Part shown: positions 22,043-33,569 of the stretch, piece after piece
How the letters are laid out: every line of letters begins with the position of its first letter
How positions within the stretch are numbered: the stretch's first letter is position 1
NCBI GenBank assembly: GCA_963921825.1
Contig: OY997596.1
Span: 39,423,932 to 39,487,931, forward strand
Direction: 5' to 3'
DNA from: Erodium maritimum
Taxonomy: Eukaryota; Streptophyta; Magnoliopsida; Geraniales; Geraniaceae
DNA: 64,000 nt
The notes under the pieces: model-generated
What the model saw: only the letters and a program-made list of their open reading frames with translations
Told to the model about the DNA's origin: nothing
Databases searched by the model: none
Made by a program: the position numbers and the translations under genes

Positions 22043-22062
22043 AACTCAGAAAGTTTTGAGCG
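22043..22062. repeat. Right target-site duplication of the split retroposon
   Basis: AACTCAGAAAGTTTTGAGCG pairs with 8545-8564. It follows directly after the A-tract. Confidence 0.8.
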
Positions 22063-22279
22063 TTGAAGGTTTGTTCTAACTAGGTAAAGGAAAAGGATCG
22101 GTGTACAAGATATTTTCATCTTGTAGTTAATTGTAAAGCCCAACAGAAGCACATCTAGCAGATACAAGAAATAAGGGTTACTTTATCCCATCTTATCCGA
22201 ATCAAGGAGCCAACGGACAGATACTTTGCTTCTCATTTTTAGAAATCTGAAACTCCTCTTTGGTACCTTCAGGATTTAT

Positions 22280-22905
22280 CGTTCAAGACATTATCAGGAG
22301 ATTGTTGAAGGCTCCTTTTATCTAAGGATGAAGTGGTTAGGGACCTAAAGGCCTGTAATGGTTCAAAGCCTGCCGATCCAAATGGTTATATGATGCGCTT
22401 TGTTCAGAAGTGTTGTGAGATAATAAGGAGGGAATTTTACTTTTCTTACCCTTATCTCCAGAAGGGATAATGCTCATATTTTTAGCGACTATCGCCCCAT
22501 TAGCCTTATCACTATAACTTACACATTACATTCTAAGGTTCTCACAACCAGAATGAAGCTTGTGATTGATGACTTGGTTAGCGACACTCAATCTGATTTT
22601 ACTAGAAGGAGGCATATTTTGGATGGACTGTTTATAGCTTCTGAGTTGGTTCAGTCTATCTGGAAGTAGAAAGTTGAGGTGTTGTTGTTTAAGATTGAAT
22701 TTGAGAAGGCTTATGATTCATTTAATCGGGAGTAACTGGATCTTTGTCGAGATGTGATGGGTTTTGGTAGGAAATGGAGAGGTTAGATCAAATATTGTTT
22801 GACGGCTCATGTATTAGTGTATGGGTAGGGGTTTGAGACAAGCTTTCCCTTTGTCTCCTTTTTCTGTTTGTCATCGTAATCGCCTTTTTTTCAAGAGATT
22901 CATCC
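22280..22905 (+). pseudogene. LINE reverse transcriptase remnant, plus strand
   Basis: Degraded readings include DYRPISLITITYTLHSKVLT at about 22481-22540, a DDLVSDTQSDF block near 22570, and EFEKAYDSFNRE at about 22698-22733. These correspond to the N-terminal half of an L1-type RT. Stops are frequent and the catalytic FADD block is not found before the reading fades near 22900. The A-rich 3' end of this LINE is uncertain, since a second LINE interrupts the flank at 23127. Confidence 0.7.
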
Positions 22906-23142
22906 AAATGTGGAAGGTGTTGTGGATCGGGTGCGGTCACATTCATATGTTTGGATCAAAGCCTCTAAAGGTGGCTCCTTCCAATTCAATTTTGTAGAGT
23001 AGAGTTGATTCCCTTTACTATGTTGTAAGGGTAAGGATTTAATTGGGGGCATATACTTGTTTTGTTTTTCTTGGAGGCTTTGTGGATCTTTTGTAGCTTG
23101 GGGTCTTGGTTGCTCGAACTTTGGTTCAGTTTGTATTCTTTT

Positions 23143-24869
23143 TTTATCAGTGCAGAAAATTTTATTTAAAAAAAGAGAAACTTTCAAAGAAGAAAAGCAT
23201 CTCAAGGTCGAAACGACCAAGTACAACGATAACAAAGGAGCTCCCGAAAATGGAGCTTAAAGGAAAAAACCTTTAAACAAAAAGGAGAGTAATCCTCGGA
23301 AAGTAAAAAAATACAAAAAACAATCAGAGAGAAAAACAAAATTAATTGCTACTCTACTTGACTCCCGGTAATGCGCCCTTGGGTGGTTTAGCCTGATTCC
23401 ACCACTCCGCCGCTAACGGAGCAGTTTGCAAATCCCGATCCTGACTCATAGACCTCGTTTTGGGCTTAGAATACGTCATGTTACCATAAGAATTAGTCGT
23501 CTTAGCAACCTTCGCCCTAGGTAACGAGGGTTTATTCAAGGCGTCTTTCCAAGGACTACCTTGAACCTCAATATCCGAGCTCAAATCTGTTAAAGCGTCC
23601 AAAACTGTCGGTTCCACTTAACCTCCAAGTCCACACAGATCACACAAACTAGATCCAAGGGCCCCCAAAACTGTCTTCTGGGCCTGATCTCTTAAACCAC
23701 CTATTGATCCCATAACCAAGCCCACTGCCTCAAGCTCTTCTCCTAAGCCCAAAGAATCCTTTGGGCCAAAACTCAGCTGGTGTTTGGCCTCACAATCAAC
23801 GACCTGCTTACAAGACACAACGTCCACGTCAGCTTCGTCTTCCCCATGAATGTCCCGCGCATAAACGGCTTTGTAAGAAATAAGCCCCTGATCTATGACA
23901 GACTGGCTTTCTCGAAGATTAGGTGATATTTGAAATTCAAAAATTCGAGAGGCCTGAGTCAACATCGCCGGAATTTCTAGCTCAACAACATGTCCCAAGC
24001 TCAAAGGCCTCATCGAGATGTGCCAATGCTACGATGAGGATATCCCCATTGATCTTAAAACCATTGTACGTTTCCACTACCTGAGAAGCAGCTTCAGGTG
24101 AAGAGAAGGAAACGGAATCGAAAAACTTCCCTCCTTTGTTTGGACGTTTTAAAATTGAAACATCGATTACTTCACCAAAAGTCCCAAAGCATTGACGAAC
24201 CCATGTGTCCTTGGTATCATACGGCAAATTGCAGATAAAAACGTCTTGTCTCACATAATTCACCGTCTTTGCCTTAGTCGCCAAAAACAGAGGATCAACA
24301 TACAGACCACCGTGACCCTTGTCAGATACAGACGACCCTACTACTCGATACTCAAGGTGCAGTTCAGTCGGAGCCTCTAATTGACGATCGTTTACGATCA
24401 CCATGTCACCGGAACCAGGGCTTCGAGTTTGGACCCAAAAACAGAATCCTTGGATTTGTCTTGGACATCACCCTCGACATCGACCTCCCCACCCCCAGCA
24501 TCCTTTGTTTGCACAACCTTTGCTTCCATACCTAAATTACCTCGAGTCCGTGCATGTTTCAGCCCAGAATTCATGTGTGCGTGGGTTCCTTTTTGTTTCA
24601 GTCGAGATTTCATGTGAGCTTTGTCTACCAGACGAACACTTGGAACCACCAGACAAGCAACATCCATGTCCTTCTTATTTGACAATGATATCTCAATGGA
24701 CACATACTCATCATACATAGAAAGAATCATTGAACAAAACGGAGAAATGGAAAGCAAAGATTGAGGTTTTTGTTTCCTTCTCCATGCATGTTTTGCATCC
24801 GGTTTGGAGAGCATGATTTCACCCAATCAACCAAAACGTATCTTGGTTTAGAACTTAGACTTTTTTCTT
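23143..24869 (-). mobile_element. Non-autonomous LINE with RRM-type ORF1, minus strand
   Basis: On the minus strand this insertion ends in AAATTTTCTGCACTGAT followed by an A-tract (the T-run at about 23140-23146). It is flanked by CAGTTTGTATTCTTT (from 23127) and CAGTTTTGTATTCTTT (from 24870), a target duplication with one indel. The body encodes an ORF1 with an RNA-recognition motif but no endonuclease or RT, and is only 1.7 kb. It therefore arose by internal deletion and would have needed another LINE to move. Confidence 0.7.
23354..24826 (-). pseudogene. LINE ORF1 with RNA-recognition motif (broken)
   Basis: Three consecutive minus-strand readings make up one ORF1. The N-terminal reading is 24826-24398. 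The RRM-bearing reading is 24404-23982, with RNP2-like DVFICNLPYDTKDTW and an RNP1-like GGKFFDSVSF. The tail is 24013-23354, interrupted by a TAA at about 23618. Two frame changes separate them. An N-terminal RRM is known from plant L1 ORF1 proteins, which bind the LINE RNA. Because a LINE-type A-tract and target duplications bracket it, I prefer this over a host RNA-binding protein. Confidence 0.6.
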
Positions 24870-25119
24870 CAGTTTTGTATTCTTTAAAGCCTATTTTTTA
24901 CAGGTTCCTCCTTGATCCAACTTGAGCATTGGAGAGCTTTACATGTAAAAGAATGATAAAAAATAATAATAATGTACATTTCGTAGTTCAGTTATTAAAA
25001 CCGTCTTGGTGTCGTACGGATCAAAAAAATTAAGTAAAATACAATTGTTATCGATCAATATAATTTATGACTTTGCTTATTTAATTTGACATTCTTTGAG
25101 TCTCTTGAAATATATGTAG

Positions 25120-25133
25120 TATGTTTTAATTAA
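25120..25133. repeat. Target-site duplication, left copy (14 bp)
   Basis: TATGTTTTAATTAA is repeated exactly at 26383-26396 and flanks a minus-strand retroposon. Confidence 0.8.
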
Positions 25134-26382
25134 CTTTTTTTTTCTGAAAACGAGTAGATGGGGTATTGTATTATTGTAAAATGTAAACCTTACAGGTTAG
25201 GGCATAATTGCCCAGGATTCTAGATATTTGTCCAAGTCGACCATAGTCCACTAAGCGCACATGGATCCGTAGAAATAGTCTGGTTGTGTTCGCAGATCTT
25301 AATTCAGGAGTTCCCTTTACCGACATTTCAAAAATACAAGAAAAGACATACCTAAACTAACAAAACAAAAGACCTAACCGATCTAAACACAGGTAATAAG
25401 CAACATTAAAGAAAACTGGAAATAGTGCTCTGAGTGCGGCTTTCCCGAGACTCCCCAACACCGATAGTCCTGGATCTGTGGGTATAGTTCGTAGACGGAC
25501 CCTCCCACCCTCGCTGGGTCTTCTCATTATTCCGAAGGAGGCTGTGACGCCTCCATCTGTGGAACGTGGACCAGAACGACGACGTTAAGTACGTCGTGAC
25601 CCTTGTGTTGCATTACTCCCCCCCTCCCCCCGAGGACGATACTGTTGCCTAGGATGATGGCGACGAGCTTCGTCCCGTCGGTGACACAGGCCAGATTCGA
25701 ACTCGACCATGGATGGACTGGTGAAGAGAATCACAACCGGTGATACGATCGGGCTTGGTGGGGGAGGCTCTACCAATGATCGATGGGGGTTGTCGTGGCG
25801 GTGGCCGGCGGGGAACGAATCTTCAGATCCGGTCCTCGTGATGGCCATGACGATTCGATGCTCAGGACGTGATTTGCACGGGGATGGTACATGAGATCTG
25901 AGCAGCGAAATAGGGCATGATCGATAAGAGATACGCAGGAGCAGGGACGGTCGGGGAGGCTTGATCGATTGCAGGTACAGGGGCGGCCAGACTATGTCTC
26001 CAATTGTAGCGACGGAGTGGTGTTGCAATACCCGGATGGGGTTGGAGAGAGGCAGATTTGGGGAGGGAATCTGCGATGACGATGGCGGAGGGAGCCATGA
26101 GGCTGGGTGGGTGGGGTTGATCAGCAGCCATAGAAGCCGGTGATGGTTGTGGGCGTATGGAAAAGGACGGTGGCACACGGTGGCTATTGGTTGTAAAGCC
26201 GTCGGCGATAAAGCAACCCTTAGGGTTCAAAATGTAACCCTTAGGGTTCAAAACATAACCCTTTGGGTTCAAAATCATGGAAGCCATGGCTAGACGGAGA
26301 TGGAGAAGTGAGCGTCGACGACTGCTTCCTTTCCAACCCTGCGAAGAAAGCGCTATACTATTGAGATAATAAAATTTACTAA
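25134..26382 (-). mobile_element. Non-autonomous LINE-type retroposon, minus strand
   Basis: The 1249-bp insertion has an exact 14-bp duplication on both sides and a T-run at 25135-25143, the A-tail of a minus-strand transcript. The end near 26382 is its 5' end. The GC-rich 5' part (25580-26290) holds long proline/serine-rich minus-strand readings without a known domain, and the 3' part is non-coding. No RT is encoded. It could be a LINE 5'-plus-3'-end derivative or a retroposed transcript. Confidence 0.65.
26213..26275 (-). repeat. Three copies of a 21-bp unit with an AACCCTTAGGGTT palindrome
   Basis: TAACCCTTAGGGTTCAAAAC recurs three times, near the 5' end of the minus-strand retroposon. 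In one minus frame it reads as a repeated LNPKGY(V/I). The AACCCT core resembles the plant telomere unit, but adjacent copies are inverted against each other. Confidence 0.75.
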
Positions 26383-26396
26383 TATGTTTTAATTAA
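26383..26396. repeat. Target-site duplication, right copy (14 bp)
   Basis: TATGTTTTAATTAA, pair of 25120-25133. Confidence 0.8.
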
Positions 26397-26514
26397 GTTA
26401 ATGTTGGATTTAACAACTAATATTTGTAGTTTCATATTTTAGCTGGGGCACAATTACGTGTGAACCATTGGTAATATGGGAACATGTGAATTCAATCACA
26501 ATATGCCACTTGTC

Positions 26515-27215
26515 GCGATCAGAAAATGTCATTTTCCCCACCTATCTTTTTAATTTAATTACTCTCGCATCGTTTCAACTCTGATTTGCATTTGTCTTGA
26601 ACCAATATTTTTCTTTTTGCAAGATCTATCTAGCAAGTACCATATTGAATATGTTTTGAAATAATAAAACACATTTACAAGAAAATACTATCATATACAC
26701 AATACTCGTCACCACGTCCTCATATTCTCATATCATATGGATCTTATTTGCAAACCATATCACTCATATTTTCAAATCATATCCCACACATGCACAACCA
26801 CACATCATCCGTAATATTTACAAACCACGTCCTTTTTTTAATAGGAAAACTACATCTCAAATATTCTCAAACTATATCCAACACCCACAATCACATCACT
26901 TATATTTTCAAACCGCATCATTTATATTCTGAAACAATATCTATCATATTATCAAACCACGTTACTTATATTCTCAAACCATATCACTCATATTCTCAAA
27001 CCACATAACCTATATTTCCAAACCACATCATGCATTTTCGCACTCATATCCACACATCCACAACCGTATCCAAGAACACATCATAATATATTAAATACAC
27101 TACTTGTTAGAAAGTCATTGAAGAAAGACAAATTTTAACGCAAGAACGAAGTCAATCGAAATTAAAACGAAGCGAGAATTATTAAATTAGTGAACTTAGT
27201 AGAAAAAAAATTGGT
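26515..27215. mobile_element. Terminal-inverted-repeat element with internal minisatellite (older copy)
   Basis: The left arm (about 26515-26670, with CATTTTCCCCACCTAT, TTTGAAATAATAAAACAC) and the right arm (about 27110-27215, with CGAAGCGAGAATTATTAAAT) resemble, with divergence, the two arms of the element at 37040-38530. Between them is a tandem array (26700-27040). Exact ends and target duplication cannot be called by eye. No transposase is present. Confidence 0.4.
26700..27040. repeat. Degenerate tandem array, about 24-bp unit
   Basis: Variants of TATTCTCAAACCACATCACT recur about a dozen times, with irregular spacing. The plus-strand reading rich in His, Ser and Thr here is a repeat artefact. 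Confidence 0.7.
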
Positions 27216-27321
27216 ACCTTTTCCAGAATGAAACATGTAACGCATTTTAATAAAATATACATGTTCACACTATAATACGATGTTTTCACGGGATTCACCC
27301 ATATATATATAAACATGGGTG

Positions 27322-27519
27322 TGTTGTGGAAATAACATGTGTATGCCATGTGTGGCCACCACAATCAACATGACACCACTACTTGCATGTTATGGATTAT
27401 GTGGCATTTGCTCATGTGCTCTTGGTTCCTATAAATAGATGTGTCAACCCCTTCTATTAGATAATCATCTAACACACCACAACACATATCCAACACTCCC
27501 ATATTGTAGAAAAGTTCTC
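27322..27519 (+). repeat. 5' LTR of the copia element (partial)
   Basis: Matches the first 200 bp of 35645-35992 with few substitutions, then homology stops near 27519. A TATA box, TATAAATAGATG, is at about 27430-27441. The missing 150 bp may have been lost in the rearrangement that accompanies the gypsy LTR. Confidence 0.75.
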
Positions 27520-28992
27520 AACACATCGGTCTTTGGATGAACCTCCGATCGAGCTCTTGAAAGTGGCTGGTCGGACAAAAACTGTGCAAAATGTTTTGGT
27601 CCCAGTCAACGCTAGTCAAATCTGCGAAAAACAGGAAAATTTAAAATTTTCCGACAGACACTTAAACGAACCCAAATTTGACCCCGAGGGTCATACCGGA
27701 CTTAAGTTGACCCCGATATCGACCATAGTGAGTTCCGAGGGACTCAGGGCAACTTTCTGACCAAATTGGGAAATGTTGACTTTTCACTGGAAAAGTCAAC
27801 CGAGCTACGTTTTGGTCCGTTCGAGGTCCGTTTTGGATCCAAAAAGCTTAGTTGTCGTCGCATAGGTCTTAGTTGAGCCGTTTCCTTGTAGCCCGTGAAG
27901 TTTCGTAATTTCTTGGAAAAAGTGCCCGTTCGGGGCCCGAAACGTCTGAATTTCACGAATCTGATTGGAAAATATCTAGAAGTTATTTTCCAAAAAGGTA
28001 TGGGACCCACTTGCCACATGTCAACTATGAGGTGGTGTTAGGTTTATTGGACAAAACAAATGAAGAGACTTTATTGTTAGTTTTGTAAATAAAGAGAAGT
28101 TGGTGATTTTGAAACAAAACAAAAAGGGAAGACATTGAGATGTCTCGGCCATATTCAAAAAAAGAGAAGACTTGGAGAGAGAAAGTGGTGATAGAAAGAA
28201 GAGAGAAGGAGGAGAGAAAAAGGAGAGAAAGTGTTGGAGTTTTGTGATTTCCCGACAATCCGACCGACGGATCGTCTCAACGGTTGAAGAATCGAGCTCC
28301 CGTCGGCATTCCCTACGGGGAGAACTTAACCGATTTTCATTTTGGAACTTTTGAATTTTAGGGTTTGAGTTTAAATGGTTTGATTAAGGTTGGGTTGAGG
28401 TTTGGGGTTCGTTAGGAACGTTTTGGGGCGAAAAGAAATGTTTTCCGTTGTGGCCGTGTGGGGCCCACGTTTTTGGGCCTCGGGTTTTTCGTGTTCGGGT
28501 GGTTTAGGATGATCCCCAAGTCGTTAATTCACACCCGGAACGAATTTTGGAATTAAATTGTGAAAGTTGTAATTGACGGGTTTAGAAACTTTAAACGCAA
28601 ATTAAATGACTCGGAAGTCGGAAATTGATTCCGTCGAGTGCATAGGAACCCTTGAATTATTCTAAGACCGTAGAAACGAAAACGGGAATTTTCGTAGCCC
28701 CAGAAGGACGTTTTCCAATCCCGGGCAGATTCGCCGGGTCGGGCGAAACGGGCCTTTCCGGGCCCATTATCGACAGTGTCGAGTAATTGGGAAGTTTGGG
28801 AGCGATCGACATTGTCGGGGTTACATTTGGGCGTCAAGTATATTAAAATTCAGTTTATGCCTGCAAGCTTAAAGGTGTTTAAAATTTGTGTTCTTATTAG
28901 ATCGTGCCACCGACAGAGGAAAGGGAAAGCTAGGTGAGTGATCGAGATCACGCCGGACCTTGTTTGTGAGCTTTTGGAGAAAGCATACGAGG

Positions 28993-30327
28993 TAGGGAAA
29001 AGTAGCCGGATCTCAGCCCTGATTAGGGAAAGTTAACAGTAGAAATGCATGTGACACCGGGGTGTCGTGGGTTAAGTAAGTTTATCGAATATTAGAAAGG
29101 CAGGCGACACCGGGTGGTGTCGTATGATACGGGAACGTATCGAACAATAGAAATGAATGTGACACTTAGTAGTGTCGTAGGAGCAGTGACCTTTGATATT
29201 AGAACTACTGGAGGCATTGGTTATGCCCGGAGGTTGATTGTGAGTCTGTTGATATTAGAACTGTTGGAGGCATTGGTTATGCCCGGAGGTTGATTGTGTA
29301 GAGGTGGTTTGGGTGGCCATGAGAGCCCGTACTTTACTGTTGTGTCTTGAGTGGCCATGAGAGCCCGTACTTTACTGTTTGTGTCTTGGGTGGCCATGAG
29401 AGGCCGTGTTTTACTGTTGGTGTGTTTTGGGTGGCTGTGAGTGCCTGTGGGGTTGTTGAGCCCGTGGTTTACAGTTGGTGTTTTTTGGCTGGTCGTGAGT
29501 ACCCGTGGGGTTGTTGAGCCCGTGTCTTTACAGTTGGTGTGTTTTGGGTGGCCGTGAGTGCTCGTGGGGTTGTTGAGCCCGTGTCCTTATTGTTGGTGTG
29601 TTTTGGGTGGTCGTGACTTCCCGTGGGGTTGTTGAGCCCGTGTCTTTACTGTTGGTGTGTCTTGGGTGGCCATGAGTGTCTGTGAATTGTTGGACCGGTG
29701 TTGTTGCTGTTTGTTGAACTTTGGTTGTGATTGTGATTGTGGTTACCTGAGGTTGGGGGCCTGCCTCATGAAACGGGGGTCCTCGAGCGCACGCGTCTGC
29801 ATGTTCAAACGGGGTAGGGGGCCCGCCCGTGAGGAAAGGGGTCCTGGCCGCGCGTGCGTGGTATGGGGTGACAGGTCGACAGCCTGATCCGACTTTGTGT
29901 CGGGAAAAGTGCGACAGGTCGACCGCCTGGCCAGACAGGGATCGGCAAAAGTGGCGACAGGTCGACCGCCTGGCCTGACAGGGATCGGTAAAGCGCGTGA
30001 GGGGGTTACTGAGCAGCTGGAGTGCGATCCTTTGTGATCTTGTTTGGTGTGCGATCCTTAGTGATCTTGGGTGTTGCGTGGTTATCTGTCGTGTCAGTTG
30101 AGGAAGTCGTCAATCGTTGTGTCGGGTCTACTTTACGTGTCCGAGTGTTGAGTAGGTAGAGGAAAGTGACGGTTTGTGTGTTAGTTGGGTTACTTGAAGT
30201 TTGGGGATAGTAGTCCCCGGTGTTGGGTTGGTGTTGGTGTTACCGACATTGTCTGCTAAGTATGCCGTAGTCAGTCTGTTATCCGTGGTGGTGAGCGAAC
30301 GCTCACCCCTAGCTGCTTTTCCTACAG
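28993..30327 (+). promoter_or_regulatory. Putative LTR intron in the solo LTR
   Basis: Donor ACGAG then GTAGGGAAAAG at 28993. The acceptor is the conserved GTGAGCGAACGCTCAC hairpin, pyrimidine tract and CCTACAG ending at 30327. It encloses the tandem arrays at 29040-29690. Confidence 0.35.
29300..29690 (+). repeat. Tandem array in the solo LTR (about 57-bp units)
   Basis: GGGTGGCCGTGAGTGCCCG, TGGGGTTGTTGAGCCCGTG and TTTACTGTTGGTGTGTTT recur about seven times. The same array type is in the LTR at 49490-50110. Confidence 0.85.
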
Positions 30328-30582
30328 GTACTGGTCGCGGGATGGACTAGGTGAGCTCTCGAAGCTTGAAGAGCTAGGAGCGGAGTCCGGGTTTACTTTT
30401 GAGTCTAGCGACGTATACCTTGTATTTTGTCCGCTTGTTGGGACGTACTTTGAGTTGTAAATTATTATTTTGTTAAACAAATTGATGGTTTTAAAGCGAT
30501 TTATTCAAAAGGTTTGAAAAGGTTTTATTAAATTAAACGTTCGCGTTCCGGATTCGGTTTTACTGAATTTGGGGCGTGGCAC

Positions 30583-32400
30583 AAAAAGTTCAGCACCTTC
30601 TCTTTGTCCCAAATTGGTTCAAGAACACCAAAGGAGGATGTATGGCTTGAGTCTTCAAGACGCCTACGTATTCGGTATCAAAGTCTCATATTCTCGTGAA
30701 TTTATTTATGTTTGAGTCATGCTTATTTATGCATGTTCAATTTATGACTTCCTCATAAGTATGCTCTGTAATCGCCAATTTACATTGGATATTTCACATC
30801 AGAAATTTGGATGACTTTCGGATAAGTATGCTCTGTGATCGCCAATTTTTATTGGATCTTTCACATCATAAATTTGATGCTTATTATTTGTGTTCTTATC
30901 ATCAAAGACTTGAATTTAAAACTTGTTGAAACCGAAGCACTTGGGCCTGAAGTTTCAAGATGCGGAAACTACTTGTATGTAACATGCAGCTTGGCTTAGA
31001 GCCTGAAGCTTGCAAACTTTTTATGCGGGTTATATGAGTAATTTGGCTAGTCCATGAGTTCACTCGTCGCATGATCATTTTATGCATGAATTTTTGAGTT
31101 CGCATATTGGTAGCCTGAAGTTTACAAATATGATGGTATATTGGACCAGAAGTTCCAGAAACATAATACCAGCGGACTGATATATATTGGACCAGAAGTT
31201 CCGAATACATAGTACCAGCGGACTGACATATATTGGACCAGAAGTTCCAAAATAATCCATACCAAGGACTTGAGGTCGTGTATGATGAATGTTGATATGT
31301 TCATATTGAAATACCTTGATATCTAAAGGTTTCAATCCATGTTAAGGATGACGAACTTTTGTAATATGAACTACTTCATGTATCAATGAAGTGAAACGAT
31401 CTTCTATCGGAACTAAATCATCTGAGACCAGAAGCTCCAAATGAAAAATCACATGGCCGAAGCCTAATATTTGATATTATGACCAAATGATAAATCATAG
31501 GCCCGAAGCCTGATGCTTGCCTATACAGCCAAATGATAAATCACAAGCCTGAAGCTTGGTTGCATTTTTACGGTCAAACGATAAATCACAATCCTGAAGC
31601 TTGACACTTGTATTTATGACCGATTGATAAGCCACGAGCCCGAAGACCGTAAGATGGAATTAAAGGCAGAATACAGACCACATGGCTGAAGCCTGTAACT
31701 TGTATTAAAAGTCACAAGACAAAACCACAGGCCCGAAGCCTGTAACTTGTGTCTAAGGCCTAAAGCCTAAAATTTATATGCAAATACTTATATTTATTCT
31801 ATCTACCCCGCGAGCTTGCTCGTTGTGCGGTTATACATATATTTAATTTCGGCATTTTGATTACCCCGTGAGTTCGCTCGATGTGTGGTTATACTTATAT
31901 TTATAGCTTGTTGTTACTTACTCTTATGTTCACCCCATGAGTTTGCTCATTGTGCGGTTATATATATAATTGTGATGATTCAAATGTTGTATATTTGTAA
32001 CCCGAAGTTCACAAATTTTGAAGAATTCTGGACCTGAACTTCCAAAATTGTTACAGATATGTTCATTGGGACAATCGTTCAAATGAAATAGATATGTGCA
32101 CCATTGTTATATGTCGTATGACCAGAATCTCATACAGACTTAACATTTCATAGAATTTGTGATAAGTTCATTGCACCATTCGTTCAAGTGGAAATTTATA
32201 TGTTCATAGTTGCTAAAATGTCGTATGGCCAGAAGCTCATATAGACTTAACATTTCATAGAATTTTAGATAGATGTATTGAACGATTCGTTTCATGAGAA
32301 CTTAATATGTGCAGTGTTGTTAAATGTCGTATGGGCAGAAGTTCATTCCGGACTTAAACTTTCACAAAACTTGAGGCTATAAATTGGCCATCTATAAATA
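30583..32400 (+). other. Copia leader region built of several tandem arrays
   Basis: Four unrelated short arrays follow each other. The first is a ~62-bp unit with ATATTGGACCAGAAGTTCC and ACCAGCGGACTGA (31135-31260). The second is a ~60-bp unit with AAATGATAAATCACAAGCC and TGAAGCTTG (31440-31760). The third is a CCCCGCGAGCTTGCTCGTTG unit, three copies (31804-31975). The fourth is a ~100-bp unit with CATTCGTTCAA and ATGTCGTATG (32060-32360). No gene is present. The segment at 30583-30690 also resembles the LTR at 51600-51715. Confidence 0.6.
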
Positions 32401-33569
32401 TATGGTTATGGTCCCCAATGGAGTACTTAGCATTCCTTTTTTCTTCTCACCCCCATCTGAGAGTTAGAATTTATGGAGCAAGTATAATCCGTTGGAAGAT
32501 CCATAACTACCTTGTTCTTCTTCAAGTGATCTCCCATGGCTTCAAGTAAGTAACATTTAATTAATCCCGCTGCTTTAATTTTGTGTTTCTATTAGTTCAA
32601 CAAAGACTCTTAAGGCATGGTTCGGGTTTCTGGATTAAATCTTTGGTTGTTGTTATTATTTTGTTGTTATTATGGATTAAAGTCTGATTGATGACTTAGA
32701 TCCAGAAGATCCAAATAAATTGAATGTCTCAGATGACTCTATATAACGATGTAGCTGATATGATCATGGTTCATTTCGCCAATTATATATGAATCCCTGA
32801 AGCGATCCATTCATGAGCAAAAATGAAAATGACATGTGCTTCACTACAATTAAGGGCTCCGGAAGAGCTACAATGAAGTTAAGAATTAATGCTCTATATG
32901 AAAGTAGATCCAGAAGCATCTACCCAGTGTTAACGACATACATGTCATGTTGAGACCCCAAATGAGACTGGGTTTCTCTGTATCACCAGAAGTGATAAAT
33001 ATGGTGAAAAGCATCTACTTGAAAAATTATAAGCTTTATCATCAGGTTTGTATTATACAGTTATAAAAGCATTTGAAACCTACGCGACTATGAACCAGAA
33101 GTTCATAAGTCCAGATATTTAACGATGATGCGTAGGATTGTTGAGAACTCATGTAGACATTCATTAAAGGGCCGGAAGATCCTAATGTCCAATGAGATAT
33201 CATGTACAACTTGTTCACAAGATAAATTAATGGTCAACCATCTAAAGAAAATTTTAGTATGAAATTTCAATTACTCATGTAAAGAATTCATGAGGATATA
33301 TATGACCATACTTTTTTATAAGAGACACATCCAGAAGATGGCCTTATGGTATCTTGATACTTTATACGAGACGCATCCAGAAGATGGTCTTATGGTATCT
33401 TGAGTCCCTGAAGGACAAGATATTTATAGCATGATCTGTTAGTTTCATCTTGATGAGACGATATCCTTCACCTTGAAGTGAAGAGAAAAGTCCTTCCTGA
33501 AGTAAGGCATGAAATGTTCTTGGAAATTATTTTTGTCTCATCATATGTACCTTAAGTACATAAGCTCGC
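32401..33569 (+). other. Degraded copia internal sequence, no readable gene
   Basis: A TATATAAATATATGG-like stretch, a leader-like CTTCTTCAAGTGATCTCCC and ATGGCTTCAAGTAAGTAA near 32536 could mark the old gag start. The following kilobase keeps no clear frame. CATCCAGAAGATGG...TTATGGTATCTTGA occurs twice at about 33325-33405. Confidence 0.4.

Larger units (their letters stand above)
27582..30582 (+). mobile_element. Solo LTR of a Tekay-like gypsy element
   Basis: From CCCAGTCAACGCTAGTCAAA at about 27600 to GGGGCGTGGCA at 30582 the sequence follows the LTR at 46377-51051 (without its foldback insertion) and, in its last 1.5 kb, the LTR at 1-1238. The first 15-20 bases differ from the usual TGTAATAACCACTCCC, so the exact start is uncertain. 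Both sides show ACAAAAA, possibly part of a target duplication. No internal domain or second LTR adjoins it, hence a solo LTR left by recombination. Confidence 0.7.

Noticed and set aside
23982..24404. Host RNA-binding protein with an RRM
   Set aside because: The frame is broken on both sides and lies between a LINE A-tail and matching target duplications, so LINE ORF1 is more likely.
25585..26178. Proline-rich host protein on the minus strand
   Set aside because: It lies wholly within a retroposon with target duplications, has no known domain and has a competing long frame overlapping it.
26700..27040. Centromeric satellite
   Set aside because: The unit is about 24 bp and degenerate, covers only about 340 bp and lies between inverted-repeat arms.
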